Source of the DNA: Rikenellaceae bacterium
GTDB lineage: Bacteria > Bacteroidota > Bacteroidia > Bacteroidales > Rikenellaceae
NCBI GenBank assembly: GCA_902362705.1
Contig: CABIXK010000001.1
Location: 1 to 64,000 of the forward strand
Direction of reading: 5' to 3'
DNA: 64,000 bases
This document shows, piece after piece, positions 34,572-44,070 of this stretch. Every line of letters begins with the position of its first letter. Position 1 is the first letter of the stretch. Below the pieces are notes generated by a model. That model did not search any database, was not told where the DNA came from, and was given only the letters and a program-made list of their open reading frames with translations. The translations under genes were made by a program, and so were the position numbers.

Positions 34572-35267
34572 ATGGAAACAGATAAGAAAATCTTGGTCGT
34601 CGATGACGAGGAAACCCTCTGCGAGGTGCTGCGGTTCAATCTGGAAGCAGCGGGTTATGCGGTCGATGTGGCTTACAGCGCCGAAGAAGCTCTGACGCTC
34701 GACCTGAGCCGGTATGCTCTTATTCTGCTCGACATCATGATGGGTGAAATCAGCGGAGTGCAAATGGCGCGCATCCTCAAGAACAGCAAAACGACCGCCT
34801 CGATTCCCATTATCTTCTGCACGGCGAAAGATACGGAAGAAGACATGGTGTCGGGACTCGATCTGGGTGCTGACGACTACATTACGAAGCCCTATTCGGT
34901 CAAAAACGTACTCGCAAGGGTCCGGAGCGTCTTGCGAAGAACGAAAAGTGCGATTCCGTCGAACGAGAGCAGAATCGACAATCTTGTTTGCGGCGGTCTT
35001 GTCGTGGATCGGAACAAAAAAGAATGCCGCCTCGATGGTCGGGTGATTCCGATGCCCCGCAAAGAGTTCGAAATTCTGGCGATGCTGCTCGAACATCGAG
35101 GGCAGGTATTTTCCAGGGAACAGATTATCGCCAGGATATGGCCCGAAGAGGTCGTGGTGCTCGACCGCGTTGTAGATGTGAACATCACACGCTTACGCAC
35201 CAAACTGGGCGATTACGGCAAACATATTGTGACCCGTTCGGGATACGGCTATGGCTTCATGGAATAA
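34572..35267 (+). CDS. PhoB-like response regulator (OmpR/PhoB family)
   Basis: A 231-residue two-component regulator. The receiver domain (1-120) starts KILVVDDEETLCEVL with the acidic pair, the phosphorylated Asp in LILLDIMM, Thr in FCTAKD and Lys in YITKPYS. The C-terminal winged helix (about 135-230) has the PRKEFEILAMLLEHRGQVFS transactivation/positioning region and VDVNITRLRTKLGD recognition helix, ending GYGYGFME. It overlaps the downstream kinase gene by 17 bp. Its neighbours are all phosphate-acquisition genes, so control of a Pho regulon is the natural inference. Related KDP- or RprY-type regulators cannot be excluded from sequence alone. Confidence 0.85.
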   Translation: METDKKILVVDDEETLCEVLRFNLEAAGYAVDVAYSAEEALTLDLSRYALILLDIMMGEISGVQMARILKNSKTTASIPIIFCTAKDTEEDMVSGLDLGADDYITKPYSVKNVLARVRSVLRRTKSAIPSNESRIDNLVCGGLVVDRNKKECRLDGRVIPMPRKEFEILAMLLEHRGQVFSREQIIARIWPEEVVVLDRVVDVNITRLRTKLGDYGKHIVTRSGYGYGFME

Positions 35268-36684
35268 ACCGACCTATCACCGCCGGCTCTTCTTGTGGCT
35301 GCTCGTCTATTCGTGGACGATGGTGCTCTGTTTCGCCGCCTTCCAGTATCATCGCGAACGGCGGTTCAAGGCGGAGGAACTGAATAGTCGCCTGCAAATC
35401 CTCAACAAATCATTGCTTGCGGAAACCGACCACGCTGACACGGCATTCCGTTTCGACAGTCTGCCAGCGATAGAGGGCTTGCGTGTCAGCGTCATCGATT
35501 TGCAGGGGCGGGTCATTTACGACAATTCGCTCGATTCGCTGCCTGCCGAGAACCATCTCGAACGTGAAGAGATTGCCGGAGCCCTTGCAAAAGGTAGCGG
35601 ATACACCATTCGGCGGCACAGTGAGAGCACGGGCGAGACCTATTTCTATTCTGCCCGCAAGGGAAACGAGTGCATTGTCCGCACGGCCGTACCTTATTCC
35701 GTATCACTCCGGATACTGCTTCAGGCGGATTACGGCTTTCTCTGGTTCATGATCGGCGTGACATCGGTTATGAGCCTGCTCGGTTATTTCGCCACCCGTC
35801 GGGTAGGACTTCATGTTTCACGCCTCAACCGGTTCGCTGAAAAGGCCGAACGCGGCGAGCGAATCTTTGATACCGATCCCTTCCCGCACGACGAACTGGG
35901 CGACATTTCCAACCATATTGTGCGGCTCTATGCACAACTGCAAGAGGCTATTGCCGACCGCGACCGCCAGCATCGTCTCGCCCTGCATGAAGAACAGGAG
36001 AAGATACGGATCAAAAAACAGCTTACCAACAACATCAACCACGAACTGAAAACGCCAGTGGCAGCCATGCAGGTATGCCTCGAAACGCTGATGACCCACA
36101 AGGAACTCGCGCCGGAAAAACGCGACGAGTTCATCGCACGCTGTTATGCCAACAGCGAACGTTTGAAAAATCTGCTGGCAGACGTATCGCTCATCACCCG
36201 CATGGACGACGGCGGCGATGCCATCGCCAAAAACGAAATCGATTTGCAGGAGGTCATCGCTGACGTGTGTGACGAATACGCCTTGGCGGCCCGCAACAAA
36301 AATGTCGCACTGGTCGATGCCGTTTCCGAACCACTTCCGGTTTTGGGGAATGCCACGCTATTGGCATCCGTTTTCCGCAATCTGCTTGACAATGCGTTGG
36401 CCTATTCGGGATGCCGTCGCATCGAAATACGCCTGCTCGCGTCGGATGAAAACATCATCTCGCTTTCCGTTGCCGATGACGGATGCGGAGTCGCCGAGGA
36501 ACATCTGCCTCGGCTTTTCGAGCGATTCTACCGCGTGGACAAGGGGCGTTCACGGCAGGCGGGAGGAACGGGATTGGGGTTGTCCATCGTCAAGAATGCC
36601 GTCTTGTGGCACGGCGGTAATATTACGGTGGAAAATCGATCCGGTGGCGGACTGCTCTTTCACCTCACTTTCATGAAAAAATAA
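35251..36684 (+). CDS. Sensor histidine kinase, PhoR-like
   Basis: A 477-residue membrane kinase. TM1 is about 11-30 (LFLWLLVYSWTMVLCF), a periplasmic sensor spans about 31-150 and TM2 about 158-177 (FLWFMIGVTSVMSLLGYFA), followed by a HAMP-like linker. The HisKA segment NNINHELKTPVAAM carries the phospho-acceptor His. The catalytic ATPase has N box FRNLLDNALAYS, G1 DDGCGVAEEHLPRLF, F box ERFYRVDKG and G2 GGTGLGLSIVKN. It is translationally coupled to the response regulator. The periplasmic domain of about 120 residues gives no family match I can name. The signal is presumably phosphate limitation, by context only. Confidence 0.88.
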   Translation: MASWNKPTYHRRLFLWLLVYSWTMVLCFAAFQYHRERRFKAEELNSRLQILNKSLLAETDHADTAFRFDSLPAIEGLRVSVIDLQGRVIYDNSLDSLPAENHLEREEIAGALAKGSGYTIRRHSESTGETYFYSARKGNECIVRTAVPYSVSLRILLQADYGFLWFMIGVTSVMSLLGYFATRRVGLHVSRLNRFAEKAERGERIFDTDPFPHDELGDISNHIVRLYAQLQEAIADRDRQHRLALHEEQEKIRIKKQLTNNINHELKTPVAAMQVCLETLMTHKELAPEKRDEFIARCYANSERLKNLLADVSLITRMDDGGDAIAKNEIDLQEVIADVCDEYALAARNKNVALVDAVSEPLPVLGNATLLASVFRNLLDNALAYSGCRRIEIRLLASDENIISLSVADDGCGVAEEHLPRLFERFYRVDKGRSRQAGGTGLGLSIVKNAVLWHGGNITVENRSGGGLLFHLTFMKK

Positions 36685-36724
36685 CCCGAGCGAGAACCGT
36701 TCATATTCCGCACGATACAAAAAG

Positions 36725-36760
36725 AAAGGCGATGAATCTCCCGGGAAGTCCATCGCCTTT
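36725..36760 (-). terminator. Terminator hairpin between the converging kinase and lipoprotein genes
   Basis: A ten-base perfect stem (aaaggcgatg / catcgccttt) has a 16-base intervening loop that itself contains a short palindrome. Read leftward it is followed by ctttttg, so it best serves the leftward lipoprotein gene. Confidence 0.65.
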
Positions 36761-36783
36761 CGGCATCATGTCCGCAGTCGATC

Positions 36784-38271
36784 CTAATAGTCCGCGTGCT
36801 GCGGATCGAAATTCGTCCAGCCATCAAGCCAGTTGTCGGACGCATCCTTGAACGCTCCGATATAACCTCCAAGACCATCGGACAGCACGGTCGCCGGACA
36901 GCAATTCTGACCGACACCGAACGGGTCGGCCAAACCGAGTTCCGCTTCGGTCATCATCTTGTTGGAGGGATTCGAAAGGAAGAACGTATGCGAGAACGAT
37001 TTGCAGTTCCGGTCTTCCGTCCCCGTTGCAAAATCGAAGAGGTAATCCTCATAGAGTTTGTTTTTGTCGGTGCCGACAACCCCCATTCCTGCAAAAATGA
37101 TACGTTCAAGGGTGAGTTCCCACTGTTTGGCATACTGCACGGTATTGCCTTTTTCGCCGTCGAGAATCAATCCGATGGGATAACCGATCGCCAATGCGTT
37201 TTCGATACGGAGCTTGCTGCTGCGACGAATCTGCATGGCTGCCTGGAATTTACCCAGCTTCGAACCGTTGTTCGGATAAAGGTCGCCGGCTGTGATATAA
37301 TCCGCACTGTTCTTGAAATCGCTGTTTTTGACCGTCATGGGACCGACGAAGGTTACATGTTTGAATGTGGCCGACGTGAACGGAGTTGTTTCCGCACCGC
37401 TGGCGTTGTTGTCACTCTCAAAACCGTTGCTCTGCGAAATGTCGGCGATACGGGGATCGCGCACCGAGAGACAGTACTCCACATTGCCGGAGAAACCATT
37501 GTCGGTATCGAACTCGTCATCCCATCCTTTGAATGCCACGAGATAGCGACAATCCGCAGAACCTCCGAACCACTCGAACGAATCGTCATTGGAATAGGAT
37601 ACCTGAATGTGGTCTATTGTCGTGCCGCTGCCCACGGAACCGAAGGTAACACCGTTGATTTCCTTGTCGGTGTCGAAAGGATAACCGGCGAACTCCACCC
37701 GGATATATCGATAGATACCCGAATTGTCCTTGTCATTGTTGCCGCCGTGCTTCGTCGTCGGTCCGCCCTCGATCTGCATGGTCTGCTGATTATTGCGGGC
37801 ATTGCCGCAGATAATCAGACCGCCCCAGTCGCCGGGACGCCGTTGTCCGGCAGGTTGAGCGGAAGTCATGACGATGGGAGCCTCTTTCGTCCCCTTCATC
37901 TCGACGTAGCCGCCGGGTTCCACGATAAGAGCGGCCATCGTCTGCCGGTCACCTTTGATAATCGTTCCGGCAGGAATGCTGAGTTTGGCACCCGCATCCA
38001 CATATACCCAGCCTTTCAGCAGGTAAGTGCCTCGTTCAAGCACCACGTCACCGGTGAAGTGGAAATGCTGCGTACCGTTGCCCAACTCTTTGCCCTCGTT
38101 GAAAAGGATTCCGCTGCTGTAAGCCACATTGCCTTTGTAGGTCACTTCCGGATCGACCGGAAGAACCGGTTCGTCATCGGAGGAACAGGAACCCAACATC
38201 AGTCCCATTCCGAGAGCAACACCCGCCAAGACGAGTTTGCTCGTGTGCATCATGTTCATTTTCATACTCAT
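36784..38271 (-). CDS. Lipoprotein of the phosphate island, partner of TonB receptor
   Basis: A 495-residue lipoprotein: signal with VLAGVALGMGLMLGSC, then SSDDEP at the mature N-terminus, typical of surface-exposed lipoproteins. The body shows Gly/Asn-rich repeating strands (LKGWVYVDAGAKLSIPAGT, IYRYIRVEFAGYPF, IDHIQVSYSNDDSFEWFGG), suggesting a right-handed beta-helix. Several such Bacteroidetes proteins are annotated only as hypothetical. It starts 14 bp after the TonB receptor gene, so the two are one operon. A role in capture or processing of an organophosphate or phosphate source is inferred from location. The ATG at 38271 is chosen because upstream codons overlap the receptor gene and encode no signal. 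Confidence 0.72.
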   Translation of the reverse strand: MSMKMNMMHTSKLVLAGVALGMGLMLGSCSSDDEPVLPVDPEVTYKGNVAYSSGILFNEGKELGNGTQHFHFTGDVVLERGTYLLKGWVYVDAGAKLSIPAGTIIKGDRQTMAALIVEPGGYVEMKGTKEAPIVMTSAQPAGQRRPGDWGGLIICGNARNNQQTMQIEGGPTTKHGGNNDKDNSGIYRYIRVEFAGYPFDTDKEINGVTFGSVGSGTTIDHIQVSYSNDDSFEWFGGSADCRYLVAFKGWDDEFDTDNGFSGNVEYCLSVRDPRIADISQSNGFESDNNASGAETTPFTSATFKHVTFVGPMTVKNSDFKNSADYITAGDLYPNNGSKLGKFQAAMQIRRSSKLRIENALAIGYPIGLILDGEKGNTVQYAKQWELTLERIIFAGMGVVGTDKNKLYEDYLFDFATGTEDRNCKSFSHTFFLSNPSNKMMTEAELGLADPFGVGQNCCPATVLSDGLGGYIGAFKDASDNWLDGWTNFDPQHADY

Positions 38272-38285
38272 TTGAATTAAAAGGT

Positions 38286-41039
38286 TTATAAATTGTATCC
38301 TATGGTTATATTGAAATTGCGTCCGGGTCTGTACCTGCGTGTCGTCTCCTCGATGGTTCTGCTTTTCCCGTTTTGTACGACATCTTCCATCTGCTTGAAC
38401 AGACAGGGTTCCGCAAGGAGGTCGCGCACGGCGAATTTGAGTGTCCATTTGCCCAACCGCTTCGCCACCGAAAGATCGAGGCTGTTTCGGGGCATTTCAT
38501 ACGAGTTGGGGATGTTTCGGGCCGTACCGTCCGAAGCCGTACCGTAACGGTTGCCTACGCCGATGATCCGTTTGCCGATACGGTTGTATAGGATAGCTGC
38601 ATTCCAGCCGTGTTCGGAATTGGAATAGAACAGCCCTGTATTGATCAGATAAGGGGATTGTCCCTGCATGGGGCGGTCGATGTCGTTCGTTCCTTTCTCG
38701 AAAAGCACCTTGCTTCGGATAAATGCGCCGTTGAAAGAGAGGGAGAAATTCCTGAGCCCTATGAAATCGAGACTTTTGCGGATATCTACCTCCACCCCGT
38801 AATTGTCGGCGTCTCTGGCATTGACAAAAGAATAAATGAGGTCGGTACCGCCCGCAACGGTATAAGTCCATTCAATCGGATCGGTGAAATGCTTGTAGAA
38901 CAGCGCCACCGAGATCTGCTCGCCTCGCGACGGGTACCATTCCCAACGCAAATCGACATTGTCGATGTAGGCAGCCCGCAAATCGGGATTGCCCATCACG
39001 CTGCTGCCCAAGTCGAAATCATAGAAGACCGAAGAAGACAATTCGCGGAACTCGGGCCGGTTCGTCGAACGACCGTAAGCCCCACGCAGTTGGTGCTTGT
39101 CGGAAATGCTGTAAGTAAGATTCACCGAAGGGAAAAGGTCGGAATAATCATAATCGGTACTTTGCAGACTTTCTTCCCACTGGCGCGTATTCATCTCCAA
39201 TGTTTGTCGGCTGTATTCATATCGCACGCCGGCATAGAGACGGAACCGCCTCCACGGAATGTCGATACCGACGTAAGCAGCCCCCATGCTCTGGCAGGCA
39301 TTGTAGTTATTGAGAAAATTCACCTCTTCATAGAGGTAGAGTTTGTCCGCACCGTAATTTGCATCCGTCAGAACTTCACCCTGCACATTCGGATTGAACA
39401 GGAATCCTTCGGGCAGTGCGTTGTCAGGCTGCCATCCGTACTGGAACTGACGAGTACGGTAGGAACGGGTGCGGTACTCTCCGTAAACGCCCGTTTTCAG
39501 GGAAGGTGCAACCGCACCGAAATCGAAGTCATGGCGATAGTTGCCTCCGACAGAAGCCGTATGCTCGTCGAGACGGGTGAACTCGCGGCTGATGCGGTAG
39601 ATGCCCATCGTCTGCTCGGTGCGATCCGTCCGCTGAATCAGCCGGCGGTCCGGAAGATTCCGCTGCGCAAAGGCATAGCCTGCACTCCAGTCGAGGTGAT
39701 CTCGGTCGAAAGAGTGCCGTCCGGTAAGCTGCGTATTGAAAGTGGGACGCGAAGCGTGATAATACTCCATATCATTGATATTGTCCGACTGGGCATTGAA
39801 TCCGTTGCGGTCGGAATACCGGTCTTTGATCGTCTGATTGAATATGTTTTTCCATTCGAAATAGTGCCGGTCGTCACGTGGACGGAAAGAGAGGTTCAAC
39901 ATTCCGCCTATGCGGTTTTCGCGGGTGTATTGATTATCGACGGCTTTTCGCAAAGGCACACACTTGTCGTTACCCGCATCGAATGGTCCGTAAAGCGAAT
40001 TTTCCATGTCGAGCAAAGTCCGGTGACTGTTCGAGAAATTGGCGGCCCCGAGCAGACCGAATCGCGCGCCGCCGTTCAACTGCCACGTTTGTGTATAACT
40101 TACATTCAGTTTGAGGTCGGGGAGCGGACGGACTGCTTTGACTCGCCAATCATTGTTGAACCCGCTTGCCACGGGGTCGATGCGCGGATTTTCACCTGCA
40201 AAACCGGGATAGGCGGTCATCGTTCCTTTCATGCCGCCTCTCAGATGGGTCGGGCTGCTTTCCGCTTCGCGGAACGACCGGAAGTGAGTCCGGTCGTTGA
40301 CGCCCAATCCGACTGAGATGTCGAATGCGCGGTCTTCGGGTTGTCTTTTCGTATTCACGAGAACGAACCCTCCGGTGAAATCCGCCGGATATTCGGGCGC
40401 AGGACTTTTGACGATTACCATGTTGTCGAGCTGGCTGCTCGGAATGATGTCGAAAGAGAACGCCCGCGAATCGGCTTCGGAACTCGGCACCGCACTTCCG
40501 TTCAGCCACACATTGTTGTAGCGTTGCGAAAGCCCGCGGACCATGACGAATTTTTCATCGATAATCGAGATGCCCGGAATGCGCTTGATGACCTCGGAAG
40601 CATCTTTGTCCTGCGTCTTGGCGATTTCTTGCGCCGATACGCCGTTTTGCACGACCGCACTTTTCTTCTGTTCCTGAATCTGGGCGACTTCGCTGTTTTT
40701 TCGCGCGACGGCCCGGACCGTGACGGAACCCAGCAACTGCGCATCGGGTTGCATCGCAATATCGAGCACCAGGGTATCGCCGGCGACCTGCACATTGTCC
40801 GACACGAAATCCTTATATCCCACATAAGTCGATACAATGGAATAACAGCCTGGCTCAAGGGTCAGCGCATAACGACCCTCCGCGTCGGATACACCGCCCA
40901 AAGTAGTGCCTTTTACATAAACGGCGGCCCCGATAAGAGGCTCGCCGCTCTCTTTATCGGTTATCATCCCGGTGAGGACGGTGGCACTTATCGACGAATA
41001 TGCGAACAAGCCCACTATAAAAAGTACAATTTTTCTCAT
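38286..41039 (-). CDS. TonB-dependent receptor of the phosphate island
   Basis: A 917-residue outer-membrane receptor. It has a signal peptide (MRKIVLFIVGLFAYSSIS), a carboxypeptidase-like domain (about 20-105, GMITDKESGEPLIGAAVYVK), a plug domain (about 120-240, QKKSAVVQNGVSAQEIAKT, RIPGISIIDEKFVMVRGLSQ, GGFVLVNTK) and a barrel ending NFNITIGYNL. The plug style (VVQNGVSAQEI, MVRGLSQRYNN) is that of receptors paired with beta-helical lipoproteins rather than SusC. It lies divergent from mgsA, with a candidate Pho box in its promoter. The substrate is unknown; a phosphorylated compound is plausible by context. Confidence 0.87.
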   Translation of the reverse strand: MRKIVLFIVGLFAYSSISATVLTGMITDKESGEPLIGAAVYVKGTTLGGVSDAEGRYALTLEPGCYSIVSTYVGYKDFVSDNVQVAGDTLVLDIAMQPDAQLLGSVTVRAVARKNSEVAQIQEQKKSAVVQNGVSAQEIAKTQDKDASEVIKRIPGISIIDEKFVMVRGLSQRYNNVWLNGSAVPSSEADSRAFSFDIIPSSQLDNMVIVKSPAPEYPADFTGGFVLVNTKRQPEDRAFDISVGLGVNDRTHFRSFREAESSPTHLRGGMKGTMTAYPGFAGENPRIDPVASGFNNDWRVKAVRPLPDLKLNVSYTQTWQLNGGARFGLLGAANFSNSHRTLLDMENSLYGPFDAGNDKCVPLRKAVDNQYTRENRIGGMLNLSFRPRDDRHYFEWKNIFNQTIKDRYSDRNGFNAQSDNINDMEYYHASRPTFNTQLTGRHSFDRDHLDWSAGYAFAQRNLPDRRLIQRTDRTEQTMGIYRISREFTRLDEHTASVGGNYRHDFDFGAVAPSLKTGVYGEYRTRSYRTRQFQYGWQPDNALPEGFLFNPNVQGEVLTDANYGADKLYLYEEVNFLNNYNACQSMGAAYVGIDIPWRRFRLYAGVRYEYSRQTLEMNTRQWEESLQSTDYDYSDLFPSVNLTYSISDKHQLRGAYGRSTNRPEFRELSSSVFYDFDLGSSVMGNPDLRAAYIDNVDLRWEWYPSRGEQISVALFYKHFTDPIEWTYTVAGGTDLIYSFVNARDADNYGVEVDIRKSLDFIGLRNFSLSFNGAFIRSKVLFEKGTNDIDRPMQGQSPYLINTGLFYSNSEHGWNAAILYNRIGKRIIGVGNRYGTASDGTARNIPNSYEMPRNSLDLSVAKRLGKWTLKFAVRDLLAEPCLFKQMEDVVQNGKSRTIEETTRRYRPGRNFNITIGYNL

Positions 41040-41064
41040 ATCGGTTTCTTTCTGTTTGACGATG

Positions 41065-41099
41065 CAAAAATGCCCGTTGTTTATTTCAGGAATATTTCA
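41065..41099 (-). promoter_or_regulatory. Candidate Pho box and -7 box of the TonB receptor operon
   Basis: Read leftward, TGAAA (41099-41095), six bases, TGAAA (41088-41084), eleven bases, then CATTTTTG (41072-41065), a near match to the -7 box. The start codon lies 25 bp further. The geometry is the same as at the mgsA promoter. Confidence 0.5.
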
Positions 41100-41200
41100 A
41101 AAACATATACTTAATATGAAATCCTGGAATCGCCCCGAATCGGGCGAAATCACTACATATTTATTTGATTATTATCGATTTAATTATATCTTAAATTTTT

Positions 41201-41235
41201 TGAAATCTTTTTGAAACAGAATAAGGTTTTTTTTG
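41201..41235 (+). promoter_or_regulatory. Candidate Pho box and -7 region of the mgsA-pit-porin operon
   Basis: TGAAA (41201-41205), six bases, TGAAA (41212-41216), eleven bases, then TTTTTTTG (41228-41235), which keeps the TTTG part of the -7 box. The GTG start of mgsA lies 23 bp further. Spacing and orientation match the divergent TonB promoter. Confidence 0.5.
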
Positions 41236-41258
41236 CGCACAAATAAACCTGACAAAGC

Positions 41259-41705
41259 GTGAAAGAGAAATTGACAATCGCCCTTGTTGCGCACGACCAC
41301 CGAAAAGCGGATATGGTCGACTGGGTGAAATTGAATGCCGCTTATTTATCGAAGCATAGTTTGGTATGCACAGGAACCACCGGCTCTTTAATCAAAGCGG
41401 CAATGGAAGAAATGGGCATTCGGTCCGATATGAAATGTATGCACTCCGGACCGATGGGCGGCGATGCCGAAATTGCGGCAATGGTCGTTCGAGGTGAGAT
41501 CGATTTCGCGGTTTTTCTGATCGACGACCTCAATCCTCAACCACACGAGGCCGATATTCAGATGCTTTTGCGGCAATGCAGGTTGCATAACGTTCCCATC
41601 GCCTGCAACCGCATCAGCGCCGACCTGATCCTCGCCAGCACCTTATGGTCCAATCCCGACTATCGTCCGATAGCGCAAAGTTACATCCGGTTCGACCGGA
41701 AATAG
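41259..41705 (+). CDS. mgsA: Methylglyoxal synthase
   Basis: A 148-residue cytoplasmic enzyme converting dihydroxyacetone phosphate to methylglyoxal and free phosphate. Family motifs are all present: VAHDHRKADMVDW at the N-terminus, CTGTTGSLI for phosphate binding, the catalytic-Asp segment SGPMGGDAEIAAMV, FLIDDLNPQPHEADI, and CRLHNVPIACN. GTG is the start codon. It opens an operon with a PiT phosphate transporter 52 bp downstream and an OprP-like porin. In E. coli the enzyme is strongly inhibited by phosphate, so placing it in a phosphate-responsive operon makes metabolic sense: it would free phosphate from sugar phosphates when phosphate is scarce (inference). Confidence 0.93.
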   Translation: MKEKLTIALVAHDHRKADMVDWVKLNAAYLSKHSLVCTGTTGSLIKAAMEEMGIRSDMKCMHSGPMGGDAEIAAMVVRGEIDFAVFLIDDLNPQPHEADIQMLLRQCRLHNVPIACNRISADLILASTLWSNPDYRPIAQSYIRFDRK

Positions 41706-41757
41706 TACGACAGAGTGATTCAATGGTAAAATAGTTTTCAAAGCTAAAAACAGATAA

Positions 41758-44070
41758 ATGATGGATATCTTATTTCTATGCGTGGTCGTCTTTCTCTTTT
41801 TACTGGCGATTTTCGACCTCTTCGTCGGCGTGAGCAACGACGCCGTGAACTTTCTCAACTCTGCTATCGGATCCAAGGCGGCATCGTTCAAACGGATTCT
41901 CCTCGTTGCCTCCGTTGGCGTCTTCATCGGTGCGGCCATGAGCAACGGCATGATGGATATCGCCCGCCACGGCATATTCCGACCTGAACAATTCGCATTC
42001 TACGACCTAATCTGCATCTTCATGGCGGTGATGGTCACCGATGTTATTCTGCTTGATATTTTCAATACGTTGGGAATGCCTACTTCCACAACGGTGTCGA
42101 TGGTCTTTGAATTGCTCGGTGCCACATTCGTCGTTTCGCTAATGAAAATGGCATCCGATACGACGGAGCTCGGCTTCGCTGATCTGCTCAATACCGAAAA
42201 AGCGCTTTCGGTGATCCTCGGTATCTTCCTTTCTGTTGCCATTGCTTTCTTTTTTGGAACGGTCGTGCAATTCCTCACCCGCATGATTTTCTCGTTCAAC
42301 TACCAATGCAGGCTGAAATGGAAAATCGGTATTTTCGGCGGACTGTGCGCTACGGCCATCGTCTATTTCCTGCTTATCAAGGGAGCCAAAGACCTCGCTT
42401 TCATGACGCCGGAGGTCAAGGGCTGGATCAAAACCAACACACTCGCCATCATCGGGGTATGTCTGGCAGGATTCACGATAATCATGCAATTGCTGCACGC
42501 CATGCGGGTGAACGTCCTGAAAGTAATCGTCCTGATGGGCACCTTTGCCCTCGCCATGGCATTCGCGGGCAACGATCTCGTGAACTTTATCGGGGTACCG
42601 CTTTCCGGTCTCGCCTCTTATCAAGATTACACGGTGAACGGCATGGGGGATGCGCACGGTTTTCTGATGGATTCGCTCAACGGACCAGCGAATACACCAA
42701 TCGGATTTCTCATCGGTGCGGGTGCGATTATGGTACTCTCGCTCGCCACATCGAAAAAAGCACGCAACGTCACCAAAACGGAAATCGGATTAGGCAGCCA
42801 GAACAGCGGAGACGAAATGTTCGGTTCCTCGCGTCTTGCACGACGGCTGGTACGCTGGGCGCTTTCGGTTTTTTCATGGATACGGCGTGTAACGCCTTGC
42901 CGTATCCGGCATTGGTTCAACCGTAGGTTCGATGTCGATGATACCGTAATGGAACAAGGGGCGGCATTCGACCTCATACGCGGCTCGGTGAATCTCGTCC
43001 TTGCAGGTGCCCTTATTGCATTAGGAACCTCGCTCAAACTGCCGTTGTCCACCACGTTCGTCACGTTCATGGTCGCCATGGGTACTTCGCTCGCCGACCG
43101 TGCGTGGAGCCGTGAAAGCGCCGTATTCCGCATTACGGGCGTGATTTCGGTTATCGGCGGCTGGTTCCTCACGGCAGGAGCCGCATTCATCGGAGCCGGA
43201 ATCATCGTCTTCTGTATGCACACGGGCGGCGTATGGGCGATGTTCGCACTTGCGGCACTGACCGTATTCCTGCTCATACGAAGCAATCGACGCTTCCGTG
43301 CCAAAAATACCGAAGAAGCGGGCGATGCCCTGTTCCAGACCATTCTCGCTACCGAAGACAACACCAATACGTGGAACCTTCTGCTTCTTTACATCACCGA
43401 ACAACAACGCAAGTTTCTGCTTTTCGCCCGTGTTAGCTACGGCTCAATCACCGATGCCTTTATCGACGAGGCGGTACGAAAGCTCGACAAGACGGAAGAC
43501 AGCCTGTTGTGGCAAAAACGCATGTTGAAGAACGCCAGGCGGAAGGAAACGCTATGCCTGCGTCGGGTAAGCCGTGAGGCAGCCATCGAGAAAAGCGCAT
43601 GGTTTCATCTGGCTAACAATTGTTGCATGTCGATACTCTATAACCTGCGGCGCATCAACGAAGTCTGCAAGGAACATGTCGCCAACAATTTCTTCCCGCT
43701 TTCGCCGCACTATGTCGCCGATTTCGAAGCGGTACGCACCGAGGTCGTCGCCCTGTTCGACGATACGCTCACTATGCTTGGGAACTCCGCAATCGACAAT
43801 ATTTCCGTGTTGCGCCAACGCTGCGACGAAACCAAAAGCCGGATTTCCGGCATGTATCACCAGCTCCACGACCGCTTACATGAGGGCGACCCGTCTGCGA
43901 TGACCGTCTTGTACGTCTATCTCAACCTGCTTCAGGAAACACGGGAAATGGTGTCCAATCTGCGCAAATACCTGCGGGCGTATGCCAAACTGCACGACAC
44001 GGAATTTTCCGGACATGCGATACCCGAAAATGGTGAAATACAGAACTTAAAAACGATTGACCATGAATAA
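41758..44070 (+). CDS. PiT-family inorganic phosphate transporter with PhoU-like C-terminal domain
   Basis: A 770-residue inner-membrane phosphate symporter. Two inverted PiT signatures are visible: GVSNDAVNFLNSAIGSKAAS near the N-terminus and FAGNDLVNFIGVPLSGLAS in the middle, with about ten to twelve transmembrane helices. After the last helix (about 510) a soluble helical tail of roughly 240 residues follows (LLYITEQQRKFLLFARVSYG, HLANNCCMSILYNLRRINE, YHQLHDRLHEGD), resembling PhoU/DUF47-type helical bundles. Such a fusion could join transport to PhoU-like control of the PhoR kinase (inference). It overlaps the porin gene by 8 bp and follows mgsA. Confidence 0.9.
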   Translation: MMDILFLCVVVFLFLLAIFDLFVGVSNDAVNFLNSAIGSKAASFKRILLVASVGVFIGAAMSNGMMDIARHGIFRPEQFAFYDLICIFMAVMVTDVILLDIFNTLGMPTSTTVSMVFELLGATFVVSLMKMASDTTELGFADLLNTEKALSVILGIFLSVAIAFFFGTVVQFLTRMIFSFNYQCRLKWKIGIFGGLCATAIVYFLLIKGAKDLAFMTPEVKGWIKTNTLAIIGVCLAGFTIIMQLLHAMRVNVLKVIVLMGTFALAMAFAGNDLVNFIGVPLSGLASYQDYTVNGMGDAHGFLMDSLNGPANTPIGFLIGAGAIMVLSLATSKKARNVTKTEIGLGSQNSGDEMFGSSRLARRLVRWALSVFSWIRRVTPCRIRHWFNRRFDVDDTVMEQGAAFDLIRGSVNLVLAGALIALGTSLKLPLSTTFVTFMVAMGTSLADRAWSRESAVFRITGVISVIGGWFLTAGAAFIGAGIIVFCMHTGGVWAMFALAALTVFLLIRSNRRFRAKNTEEAGDALFQTILATEDNTNTWNLLLLYITEQQRKFLLFARVSYGSITDAFIDEAVRKLDKTEDSLLWQKRMLKNARRKETLCLRRVSREAAIEKSAWFHLANNCCMSILYNLRRINEVCKEHVANNFFPLSPHYVADFEAVRTEVVALFDDTLTMLGNSAIDNISVLRQRCDETKSRISGMYHQLHDRLHEGDPSAMTVLYVYLNLLQETREMVSNLRKYLRAYAKLHDTEFSGHAIPENGEIQNLKTIDHE

